A DNA stretch of 35,212 nt from Vibrio lentus (GTDB lineage Bacteria > Pseudomonadota > Gammaproteobacteria > Enterobacterales > Vibrionaceae). Of the stretch, positions 1-11,200 are shown one piece after another. Every line of letters begins with the position of its first letter. The stretch's first letter is position 1. Position numbers and translations under genes: made by a program. The stretch covers positions 1-35,212 of the forward strand of contig NZ_MCZK01000179.1 of the NCBI RefSeq assembly GCF_002875945.1, in the 5' to 3' direction. The notes under the pieces are model-generated. The model had not been told where the DNA came from, made no database searches, and was given only the letters and a program-made list of their open reading frames with translations.

Positions 1-2
1 AA

Positions 3-125
3 TTACGCAACAAAGCCATTGATATGAATAAATTTTATTACTTGGGTTTCTCAGGGGGAGCTTCTTCAACTGATGCCGATGGCGTGATTGCATATATTAC
101 CTATCTTTCGATTCAAGATAGGTAA
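3..125 (+). CDS. C-terminal end of an unidentified protein (cut by window start)
   Basis: An open frame enters from the left edge and stops at TAA 123-125, giving about 40 residues ending in ITYLSIQDR. A glycine/serine-rich stretch (GFSGGASS) precedes a hydrophobic strand-like end. I do not recognise the family. The rho-independent terminator 20 bases downstream supports this being the real 3' end of a plus-strand gene. Codons are clean but the fragment is too short to assign a function. Confidence 0.5.
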   Translation, partial: LRNKAIDMNKFYYLGFSGGASSTDADGVIAYITYLSIQDR

Positions 126-144
126 ATGTTTATATAAGTTAATA

Positions 145-175
145 AAAAGCCACCGTTGATACGGTGGCTTTCTTA
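145..175. terminator. Bidirectional rho-independent terminator
   Basis: A perfect 8-bp stem, GCCACCGT (149-156) with ACGGTGGC (161-168), closes a TGAT loop. It has A-rich sequence on the left and a TTTCTT run on the right. It lies between the end of the partial plus-strand gene and the end of the minus-strand duplicated regulator, so it can serve both. Confidence 0.8.
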
Positions 176-195
176 TAGTTTACGCATGTTGAAAA

Positions 196-2055
196 TCAAC
201 CATATTTATTAATAAATGATATAACATGCTTATTACTAAGCAATTCGATCTTGTCGATGGTTAATATACAGTATCGGTATGACTTGTTTTTAAAGGTGAT
301 ATTCGACATCTCTTCTGTTGGCTCTGAGAACTTATAGATCTCAAACCCGAGATTCTTCATTAGCTCTAATGCGTTTGGATTTTTTATGATCATCGAATAC
401 TTTTTAATCTTAGTATTTCTTGCAAGAAGCTTCATATCGGAAATCAGGTTAGCAATAGATTGTTCGCGCTTCTCGGAATGACCGCTAACCACAATGTAAT
501 TTAGGTTATGATTAGAATCTAAAGAGCATGCTTGCTTAATATGCAGATGCTTATTTCGGTATTGCTCGAATACCTCTTCGTTGAAGAAAAAACCTAGGCT
601 ATGACTAACAATATCGCCATTAACATCGACCATTTTTCTGCCATGCGCCTTTATTTCACTGCAATAGAGAAACAGGTCGATAGTATCAAGAGCTGAAGGA
701 TCCACCTTTGTATATTGCGAAATCAGCTTTATTCTATCTATTACTGCTTTGTCATTCTGATCTGTCATCAATGGCATGATCTGACAGTCGCAGCCTTCTT
801 CTATCTCCCCTTTAGTGATAGATGATATTCGGCTTTGAAACGAAAAGAACCTCTCACGAAGGAAGTCTTCAAGTAGTACACTGTCTTCGTTATCTTCTGA
901 ATCAAAGGATTTCAACGTTGTATACAAGTCCAGGCCAAGGCAGTCTAATAGCTTGAGAGCTTTGTTATTGCTTGGTTTTACTTTGTTATTTTCCCATCGA
1001 TTAATCGTTACGACATCTACAGAGCTGAATTCATCATCTAAGTGATTGATGTATGCCGCGAAATCCTTTTGCGTTAATTTCAATTTTTTACGTGATTCAC
1101 GCAGTAAATGTGAAAATTTCATCGTGGTAGAATATCCATCTTTGATTAGTGACATAACGTTCCGATTCGTCAGATAGTCTATTTTATCAATAGTTAATAT
1201 ACAGTAGCTATAATATTTTTTTTTGAATGTAATATTAGATTTTTCAGCACAAGGTGCTGAAAATTTGAATACTTCAAATCCCACTCCCTTCAAGAGCTTC
1301 ATCATATTGGGATCTTTTACTAAAACAGAGTATTTCTTTATGTTTTTACTTTGAGAAAGTAACTTTATATCTGAAACTATATGCTCAATCACATGGTGTT
1401 CTGTTTCTGAGTGCGAGCTTATATTAAAATAATTTATGTTCTTGCTTGATTTTAAAGAGCAGGCCATTCTTATATCCAGCTCTTGAGTCTTTAATATTTC
1501 AAATTGATGCTCTTCAAAGAAAAATCCTAAGTTGTGACTCACAATCTCGTCATTTCCATTTATGAGTTTGTGACCGTGTGCTTTTTTCTCACTGTAATAG
1601 AGATATAAATCAATTTGATTCAGTGGTGAAATATCTACTTTGGTGAACTTAGAAAGTAGTTTTATTCTGTCAATGACGCCAGTGTCGCACTGCTTTGACA
1701 TTAAAGGCAGTGACCTAAAGTTGCGATTGCCTTGTTGCTTATTCAGGCCTGATACAGCTGAAATTCTACTTTGAAATGAGCCATAAGATTCGTTTAAAAA
1801 CAGATCGATTAACGTATCTTTTGGGTTAGATTTAAAGCTTCTTATTGTACCAAACAAGTCCCCCCCAAGGTACTGCAAGATCTTGAGTGCTTTGTAAGCG
1901 CTAGGCTTTACCTTGTTGTTTTCCCAACGATTTATCGTTACAACATCAACCGCATTAAACTCATCATCTAGGTGGTTTAAGTAGGTTGCAAATTCCGTTT
2001 GTGTAAATTTAAGTTCCTTTCTTAAGTTACGTAGCAACTGTGAAAATTCACTCAT
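196..2055 (-). CDS. Tandem-duplicated XRE-family DNA-binding protein (two fused copies)
   Basis: This 619-residue protein consists of two homologous halves, residues 1-311 and 312-619. Each half begins with an XRE-type helix-turn-helix (residues ~5-70 and ~315-380). The recognition-helix region VTINRWENNKVKPS is identical in both. Each half continues into a ~230-residue C-terminal domain that shares blocks such as VIDRIKL, SEKKAHG/SEIKAHG, GFFF and YCILTIDKI. The end of each half (a strand, then N-x-x-x-LMKNLGFEIYKF) resembles the last strands of a GNAT acetyltransferase fold, but no acetyl-CoA loop is visible. The second half starts at an ATG (1120-1122), so the protein probably arose by tandem gene duplication and fusion. 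A transcriptional regulator role is inferred from the HTH only; the target is unknown. The gene is more AT-rich than the surface-protein genes to its right, which may suggest horizontal origin. The ribosome-binding site at 2055 is weak. Confidence 0.75.
   Translation of the reverse strand: MSEFSQLLRNLRKELKFTQTEFATYLNHLDDEFNAVDVVTINRWENNKVKPSAYKALKILQYLGGDLFGTIRSFKSNPKDTLIDLFLNESYGSFQSRISAVSGLNKQQGNRNFRSLPLMSKQCDTGVIDRIKLLSKFTKVDISPLNQIDLYLYYSEKKAHGHKLINGNDEIVSHNLGFFFEEHQFEILKTQELDIRMACSLKSSKNINYFNISSHSETEHHVIEHIVSDIKLLSQSKNIKKYSVLVKDPNMMKLLKGVGFEVFKFSAPCAEKSNITFKKKYYSYCILTIDKIDYLTNRNVMSLIKDGYSTTMKFSHLLRESRKKLKLTQKDFAAYINHLDDEFSSVDVVTINRWENNKVKPSNNKALKLLDCLGLDLYTTLKSFDSEDNEDSVLLEDFLRERFFSFQSRISSITKGEIEEGCDCQIMPLMTDQNDKAVIDRIKLISQYTKVDPSALDTIDLFLYCSEIKAHGRKMVDVNGDIVSHSLGFFFNEEVFEQYRNKHLHIKQACSLDSNHNLNYIVVSGHSEKREQSIANLISDMKLLARNTKIKKYSMIIKNPNALELMKNLGFEIYKFSEPTEEMSNITFKNKSYRYCILTIDKIELLSNKHVISFINKYG
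199..2055 (-). repeat. In-frame tandem duplication of ~930 bp inside the XRE gene
   Basis: Bases 2055-1123 encode copy 1 (311 aa) and bases 1122-199 encode copy 2 (308 aa). By eye the HTH parts are roughly two-thirds identical and the C-terminal parts somewhat more than half. The junction reads KDGYSTT followed by Met-Lys-Phe-Ser. The natural C-terminus of copy 2 (INKYG, stop) aligns to the IKDG before the junction, so the original stop and spacer of copy 1 appear to have been lost. Confidence 0.85.
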
Positions 2056-2162
2056 CTTAAAACACTAACCTTTTGATAATTAACTTAATAAGTTGATTCT
2101 AATTTAGACATCCGACTCGCTATTTAACATTGCCATCAATTTGTTTTTGATGGATGTTAATT

Positions 2163-2179
2163 GTTCAGAATATTTGAAC
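2163..2179. promoter_or_regulatory. Inverted repeat in divergent intergenic region
   Basis: GTTCA (2163-2167) and TGAAC (2175-2179) form an inverted repeat around GAATATT. They lie in the 227-bp gap between the divergent XRE gene and the giant DUF11 gene, where both promoters must sit. It has the look of an operator half-site pair and could be bound by the neighbouring XRE protein. This is a weak inference; no convincing -35/-10 pair stood out. Confidence 0.25.
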
Positions 2180-2282
2180 TGTATGTTGCGCATGTCCCTA
2201 AAAGGCAAAATGCCAAATTAGTGACGTCAAATCTATGGCATTCGGCCTAGAGACTTGTCAATCTACTGTGAAGTGCGCGTTA

Positions 2283-5200
2283 ATGTTCAGATACAACCTT
2301 GTCTTTCTCTTATCCATTTTATTGGTTCCATTTGCCTCCTATGCGGACACTACCGGCTTAACAATGGACCTGTCTGTTGATAGTGCGTCTTACGACAATG
2401 ACCAGGAAGTGGTTTATACGCTTGTTTTAACGAATGAGTCGGATACAGCCATCCATGATTTTGACGTTAAAGATGGGCTATTAAATATCTTAACGACAGA
2501 CGATGAAGGGAATAACGTTAACGCCTTTACTGAGGTATTGATTGAAGCTAGGTCGAACGCTCTTTCGTCACCAGGCACTTACAATCGTTTTGGCAATCTA
2601 GAAGCGACTGACGTTCGTGTTACGGCGGGTGGGTCGGTGACCTATACGATGACTGCTACAGTATCTAGTGATGCGGCGGGTACGATTGATAACGTGGCAA
2701 GTGCAAGCTCTGGACCTCTCGATTCTGTTGAATCAAATACGGAATCCATTCAGAGAAGTTTGTACCAACACGATGTTGTGGTGTCAGTCGATAAGACAAA
2801 CTACCAACTGAATAAAGAACTGACGTACTCGATCAAGGTATCGAATACTGGCGATACGGTGATTCAAACGCTTGATGTTCACGATGCAATTTCAGATATT
2901 AAGGCACTCGACATTGATGGCGTTCTTCAACAGGCATTCACTAACAATGTGAACTCAGCCGAGGTACAAGGTGGCGATAGTGATGCAGGTAACTTTAGTT
3001 CTTCAGGGGACTTGTCAGTCGCTGATGCATCGATAGATATTGGTGGATCTATCACCTACAAAATTCGAACGACCGTTGCCGACAAACTTGTCGGCGACAT
3101 TGTTAATGACAGCATAACGGCGGAAACACGAGACGCTCTAGTAACGGGTGATGTAATCGCCACGCCCCCTACACAACCTAATATCACTCTGAAACATACC
3201 TTAAACCAAACAGATAACTACCTTGTTGATGATGAGTTCTCTTACACGGTTACCGTAACCAACCAAGAAAATTCCGGTATCGCCTATCGCTATTCTGTTC
3301 AGCAGTTACTTGCTGACTTAGAGACCGACTTAGGTAACGATGTTAGCGATGACAAAAATGCTAACGATACAACTGGCAATCCTTACGAATCTTGGACCAA
3401 TCAAGTTATTACTATTGGTGCTAACAGTACTTCTGAACTGGCCGTTAGCGGCGTTGAATCCGACCGTTCACTGAACGATACAGTCTCTATTTACCCTGGC
3501 GAGGAGATCCTTTACTCGGTTGAGGTCGATGTAAGCCCCGTATCTATTGGCGAAATTCCTAAAGTTATTGCGCGCGTCGTGGATGCTGAAGGCACGGCCG
3601 ATTCCGCTGATGTAGTGACTACTCCCCTGAATACACAAGATGTTTTAGATTCTTCATCAAGCCAAATTACTCGCAACAAGAACACAACAGATACCACTTA
3701 TGTGCCCGGAATAGCGGGTGAAAATGAAGTGGTCTACGACATTGTTATCTCCAACAAAGACACTGAATTTTTCGCAAACGATATTGAAGTGATCGATAAA
3801 TTTGCTTGTATCGTGACAGAACAAGCCGATGGCACTAATGCTTCTGCGTTCTCCGAATGGAAACTGGAAGTGGATGAAAGCAGTGGTGAGGGTTCTAACT
3901 ATGGTTCATTTAATTATGGGGCTTGGACAACGAACGACATCAACCTAAAAGTCGATCTTGCACCTGAGGGCTTTGTTCACTACAAGCTGACAGCAAAAGT
4001 AGCAGATACCAGTGTCGGTCAAATTGTCGATGATGGTACCGATGCAGGTTTGTGTCTGGGAGACAACCTAGGTGAGTCGGGTTCTGGCGTACAAATGCCA
4101 AACTCCAAGTTGAAAGTACAGAAAGAGGTGGATTCTCGCTATTACTCTGCGGGTGGCACACTCAATTATGAAATTACTGTAGAAAATAATGGTGATGGCT
4201 ACGCGATCGATGTACCTGTTTATGATGATTTAGTGTCAGTCATGACCAATTCAATCGATGGTACGCCAATCAACGCGTATTTGAGCTGGGAAGTGACGGC
4301 GAAATCTTATGGTTCAGATAACTTAGTATCAACAAACAGTGATCCCGGATTCAGTGGTGAGATTGAAGGTGATCAGAGTAATAAAAAGATCCTTGATGTA
4401 AAGGCTAAATTAGCCCCTCACGACAAAATCATCTACAGCATTGCAGCGGTTGTAAATCCGATTGCAGATGATGAGATTCGAAATCAAGTGACGGTAGACA
4501 GCGTGCTTTATTCCGACAGAGGTTCATACCCGAGGGACTATTACCTAGTCTTGGATAAACGTGTCGATGGTAACAATGAGCAAAGCGCTTACACTGACAC
4601 GACAGAGGAAGTGACTTATAGGATCAGCATTACCAATCCTGAAGGGAATGGTTTTGCGTCTAACATCAATGTTAAAGATGAAATCAGCACGATAGAGGCT
4701 GAGTTATTGCATGAGCCGGGTGAAACCAAGCCAGTGTTTAAATCGTGGACGATCAGTGCTGAAAAAGAAGCAACCTCTCCTTGGGCAGAGGCCGTTACTG
4801 ATCCTGGTGAATTCTTAGACGGTAAGGACTTGGATGCTGTTGCACAAATCCCGCCGGGCGCAACTATTACGTATACCATTGTCGGAACACTCGATCGCAG
4901 TGATGATACTGAAATCCTCTGGGGAGACTTCAGCAATACTGCAACGGTAACGGGCATTGATACCAACCTATCGGATACCGTTCACACCTACCCAAATGAA
5001 CCTAATCTTATTGTCGATAAGACGGCTCAAAACTCTGACTTTGTGGGAGGAGAGCGTACTACCTTCGATATTTATATTTATAACCGAGGTGTTGGCTACG
5101 CAAATGACGCAACGGTAAAAGACAGTATTTCAGCGCTTAACTTCTTTGACAGTTGGACTATTGTCGGTTCAACCAATACGGATCAGCCGGGATCTCGCTA

Positions 5201-8200
5201 CGGTGATATCTCTGACAATGCAGACATCGATACTGATGTGGATATTACTCCTGGCGGGTGGATTCACTACGAAGTCAGTGGTGTTGTTAAGTCTGATTAT
5301 GAAGAAGACCAAGTATCAAACCGTGTTGATGTATATGACCCAATCACAGACCGTGAACACAGCTCTTCTGCACAAATAGACAACTCGAACAGTGCTTATG
5401 ACATCAATGTATCACTAGCCAAAACGACCGATGTGGTTCGTTACACGCCGGGTGAAGACCTCACTTACACTATCGTAATTAGTAACAATGGAGATACAGA
5501 CGAAACTGATCTTGTCTTTTTGGATCGATTGAGTGAGATCACCACCACGCTTGCCAACGATAAAGATGGTGAAGTGGAAGATCTTGTCGATCAAAATCCG
5601 TTTGAGTATTGGTCGGTTGATAGTGGTGCGGGTTTTGGACCTGATACGACTGAAGATGTAGAGATCCCACTGACGATTAAAGCTGGTGAGCTTGTTACTG
5701 TCCGCATTAAAGCGCGTGTCAAAGACAATGCGGTATCGAATGGAGTCGCAGATAGAGACGCTGGTATCATCCGTAACGAAGCGGTGTTGATTCATGCTGA
5801 CGATGCAGATTGTACCGACGACTGCGAGTACGCGAAACGTGCCGTAGCTGAAAACCATCAAGTTCACAATAACGGCACAGTGGTTCGGACGACCAATATC
5901 AACCGCTACTCTCCGGGCGATGAACTGACTTACACCATCAAATACAACTCTCAAGATGGGCACGGCTACCGCAACAATGTTGACGTCAATGAACTGATCA
6001 ATGATATCTCGGTTGAGCTTCAAGACGGCACGTCAGGTAATCCATTCTTCGACGATTCGGTTGGCGAAAACAAATTTACGGTTTCGGTGGCTAAGAGTGC
6101 CCCTGCAAACGCCGGTACAACCGATGGCACAAAAGACGGCAATGTTGCAGATGACAATAATATCGTGACCTCTATTGATATTGATGCCGGAGAAGATGTG
6201 ATTTATACGGTGACAGGTATCGTTAGACCTGATGCGATTGGTGATATTCATTACCGTGATACCGTGGTGCTTCCTGATGACTACCACCTCTCTTTTGATA
6301 AAACCACCGACGAAGTGGTGTATGAACCTGGTAAGACGGTTACTTATCATTTAGTCGTTGAGAATGACGGTAAAGGCAATGCTCACGACATTCCAATCGT
6401 CGATAACCTCAAAGATATTACCGTCGATCTCGTCGACGGTACGACTGGACCTGCGTATTCAACGTGGACCATTACCTCTATTGCATCTGGCACCGATTCT
6501 GAATATGTAGACGCAGGTGCGGGTGCCGGTAAGGTTTACACATCAACAGACAGCAATCTAAACGAAGAGGCCGATATTCCGATGGGAGCGACACTTGAGT
6601 ACCAAGTAGTCGCGACCATTAATGACAAAGCTAATGGCGGTGTTGTTAATGTATTGACCGTTGATGGCGACACGATTTCTCACAATATTCAACAAGAAGC
6701 TCGTAAAGTCGACTTTGAGAAAAATATTCTGGCTTACTACGATACGGATGGTAAAGAGATTCCTGGTGCGACAAGTTATATGCCTGGGGGTTACATTGAA
6801 TATGAAATCTTAATCGAGAATATTGCGAGCGCTCACGTTGATGATATGAGTCTGCGTGATGACATCGACCAAATTAACACTCAATACTACGATGAAACTC
6901 GTGGTCCAGCATTTGATAGTTGGTCCATCGAAACGTCTACAGACAGCTCAGGGATCTCTGACCCAGACGTTGATAACTCGATTCAAGATAACCAACCGAT
7001 TGATACGCACTTCGATATCTCGGCAGATAATTTTGGTCGCGCAACGTCATCAGCTTTTGTGCGTTATGTTGTTAAAGCTAAAATCAGCCCTAAAGCAGTA
7101 GGCTCGTTTACTAACAGAGCTTACATTGACGAAGACTCTGGAAACGAACTGATAGCGGTTTCTCCGCCTGCGTCGATGTCTGACCCCGAAATAGCATTCT
7201 CGAAAAAGGCGTTCTATGACGCTGGCTTCTCCTCGGACAAATCTGAATATTCTCAAGCCGCTGGTGAAAGTGAGGTTTACTACCGCGTTCAAATTAAGAA
7301 CACGGGTAATGGCATTGAATATGGCTCTCGCCTCGAAGATACCATTTCAGAAATTCAGACTCGTATTGCAGAAGATGCCTCGACTTCTGGCAGTGACCCT
7401 GTCGGGCAGCCATTTTTGTCTGGTTGGGAAGTGCAGTTAGAAAAAACGGCAGCGGTTGATTCGATTACGGACGCGGTTGACTTTGTTTCTGGTAACAACG
7501 TTGATATTGATAACGACATTGTTATCGCGCCTCAAGAAAGTCTAATGTTCACTATTCATGCTGCGGTTCGTGAAGATGCATTGGGTGAAATCATCAACAA
7601 GGCAAGTTACGACGGCAGTGTTCGTAGTTCCAAACTAACACCGCTTGGAAACAATATCAGTGTTGAAAAACGCGTGGTGTCGATTAATGGTAATCCGTTT
7701 AACGATGGAGATACCTATCTGCCGGGCGACGAAGTTGAGTATGAGTTTGTGGTCACTAACCCTGAAAACGGTTGGGCAAATGATATTCAGATCAAAGACA
7801 CGGTAAAGGATATTCAAGTTGAGGTTATTGGCGGAACAATGGAATCCGCTTTTGTTTCGGGCGATATCACTCACGAAGGCAGTAATGGTATTGATGCTAA
7901 TGTCGATACTTATGTTCCTAGTTATAAACCAAACAGTAACCTGAATATTGAAACTGATATTGCCGCGGGCGAAGTGTTGACGTTCAATCTAAAAGGAATT
8001 ATTCGTGACGACGCGTTGGGTACTATCGAAGCTAACCAAGTGTCGGCAGAAAATGAGTCAGCGACATCAGAAACTATCCCACCTCAAGAAGCTGAGCTCG
8101 ACTATTTCAAAACCTTGGTTTACACCGATGGTGATTCGGCAGGCTGTTCAGTTCCTTCAAACGATGGCAGTAGTTGTACCTACGCACCACGCGGGGATGT

Positions 8201-11200
8201 TGAGTATCAAGTTACGCTAGAGAATACGGGTGATAGCATCGCGAATGACGTGAGTGTTATCGATGCTATTCATACCATCAAAACTGAAGATGGTGATGAT
8301 GCGTTCTCTGAATGGACCACCGCGATTGCTGTGGAACCTGTTGGTTCTTATGACGTACGAGGTAACTACAACGGTAGTGTGCCATTGAATGCAACTGTCG
8401 ACCTTCGCCCTGATGAGCACATTGTATTTGACGTGAAAGGCAGAGTTTCTGCATCAGCGACAGGTACCATCACCAATACGGCACAAGTGAATGGCGATAA
8501 CACCAACGACATCGTACTTGACCCTGGCCGCTCGAACATTCTAGTTGATAAGTGGACGGATACGCCTGATTACGTGCCGGGTGGCACGGTGAATTACTAC
8601 ATCGATATCACCAACGACGATGTGGATACAGGCCTGTTCTCTATCCGTGACATCATCAGTGGTTTTGAAGTTGAAACTGTCGACGGAACAATGCAAACCG
8701 CACTCACGGAGTGGACTTTTGATTATGATGTTCTTGCTAACTCTGCGCCGTTAGAGCCCAATGCGAATGACTTCTCTGAACTAGACAAGCTGGTCTCGCA
8801 AAGTAGCCCAGACATCGATGTCCCTGCTAAGTCTCTCAAGATCGCAGGCCGTGATGATGCGGGTACTGGCGGCGGCGACAAGTACACAGCAGTTCGTATC
8901 TATATCGAAGGTAAGGTTCGTGATGACGCGATTGGTCGCTTTACCAATACCGCTTATCTGCGACACGGTTTAGACGATTCAAAGATGATTCGTTTGAGAG
9001 AAGGTTACATCACTCCTAAAGCGGGGAAGCTGGTATTAACCAAACAAACCACACCGATTGCAGAACCTGATGCTAAGTATCAACCGGGTCAACCTATCTC
9101 ATACAAGATCACCGTGGCTAACACAGGTGAAGGTTACCTTGTGGATCAAGTCTTGACGGATCGTATCGATACCATCATGACTGAAGTGGCTAACAGTCCG
9201 GATCAAGAGCAAGCATTGACCGGAAGTTGGGTCATCAGTGATGAAAAGATTGATGGTAGCGGCGATCCAACACTGAATGCTCGCAAAGATGTGTCTAACA
9301 CCACTCAAGGTTACAGCGCCACTTACAGCATTCACCCTGGTGATAGCTATTCATTTGTTGTAACCAACACGGCAAACGACAAAGCCAAAGGCGAGATCAC
9401 TAACGTTGTTAAAGTGGCTGGCGATGATGGTGAGTACACGGCAGACGCGACTTATATTCCAGAAGACGCGCAAGTTGAGATCACGAAAGACGTTGATAAA
9501 GCAGAGTACCTTCCGGGAGAAACACTTCAATACACCGTGACCGTTAAAAATAACGGTTTGGGCTGGGCAGAGGATGTTGTGATTGAAGATGCACTTAAAT
9601 CGGTTGAAACCACGATCGCTGGTGGTGAGACGAAGCAAGCCTTTGATCCTGCTTCAATTCAAGTCTCGGCAGTATCAACGACGGGCGAAACACCAGTACC
9701 AGACGCAACCAGTGGTGAAGACCTCAACCAGACGCTCGATATCGCACCGGAAGACAGCATTGTGTTCACGATTCAAGTGACGACCAATGCGCTTGCGACC
9801 GGTGATATCACCAATATGGCCTCTGCTACGTTTGATGGCACGACTTTAGATGACACGGTAACCAGCACACCTGTATTGGCGATGGTTTCTGTCGAGAAAA
9901 CGGTCGACACTCCATCGTATGAAGTGACTAAGTTGAGCCACTACGAGATTAAGGTAACCAATAGCTCTGATGCCTTTGCTTCTGCGGTTCAGCTGCAAGA
10001 TATTATCAGCGACATTGAAGTAGACACCACGACAGACAAACAAGAATCGGCCTTCCTAATGTGGGAAGTGAGCTTTGAAGCGAGCGATGACCGTACGGTT
10101 GTTACTCCGGAGAGCTTTGAGTTGAGTGAAGACATCGACGCTACCATGGATATCGCTCCACAAAGTACAGTGACGTTTCATGTTGAAGCATTGATTCGTA
10201 CAACTGCAATTGGCGATATCAGTAATACGGCGACCATCACTTACAACGGGACACCACAAGATTCTACGGTAGTCATGACGCCGAAGGATTCTGAGTTTGT
10301 AGCGACGAAAACCAATGTACAGACCGAGTATATGCAGGGTGGTGAATTAGAGTTCCTGATCACGATTGAAAATACTTCAAATAACAACATCAATGACCTA
10401 AGTGTTGTCGATGACATGAGCACTATTGAAGTTGAATATTACGATGACACCACTGGGCCTGCTTTTGTTTCTGGCACCACCTCTATGATGGTGGAGTCAA
10501 CCACTGTTGGGACGACGGCTGAACAAATCAGCCCAACGGAATACAGTGTAGATATTGCACCGCATGGCACGGTTGTGTTCCGTTCAAAAGGTACCGTAGT
10601 CGATATCGCGACTGGACAGATCATCAATACTGCCCAAGTAGACGGCGGCGATGTAGTTAGCCCTCCGGTCAACACCGTTGCAGCGGTTGTTCAAGCTGAG
10701 CTCTATACAGACGAACCTTATTACGTGCCGGGTGACCAGGTTGAGTACCACTTAGTGGTGCAAAATATTGGTCGTGGTATAGCCAAAGATGTTGCTATTT
10801 ATACACAGTTCGCAGAATCAATGGGCGATTACATTGGTGGTATTACTGGAAACTCATTTGATGAAGGTACATTAACCGCAACGTGGGAAGGAGCAGAAAC
10901 TCAACCGGGCACGTTTGAAGATAATAGAGACTTGTCGACCGTTGTCGATATTGCACCTGGCGGCAATATTGATTACACCTTCATTTTGACAGTCAATGAA
11001 GACATGCTGACTAACATTGATGTCTTTGGCTATTACCTTGACTTAACGGGTAGTTCAACGAGGCGTGCTCGCTCTAAAGATATGTCGGATTCTGAAGCTT
11101 CGAAGCAGATAACTGGCAATCAGGTGTCAGCTTTGAATTTACCTCCAGTGGGTGCTGATCTGGTTGTCGAGAAGCGTTCCGATAAACCTGAATACACTGA

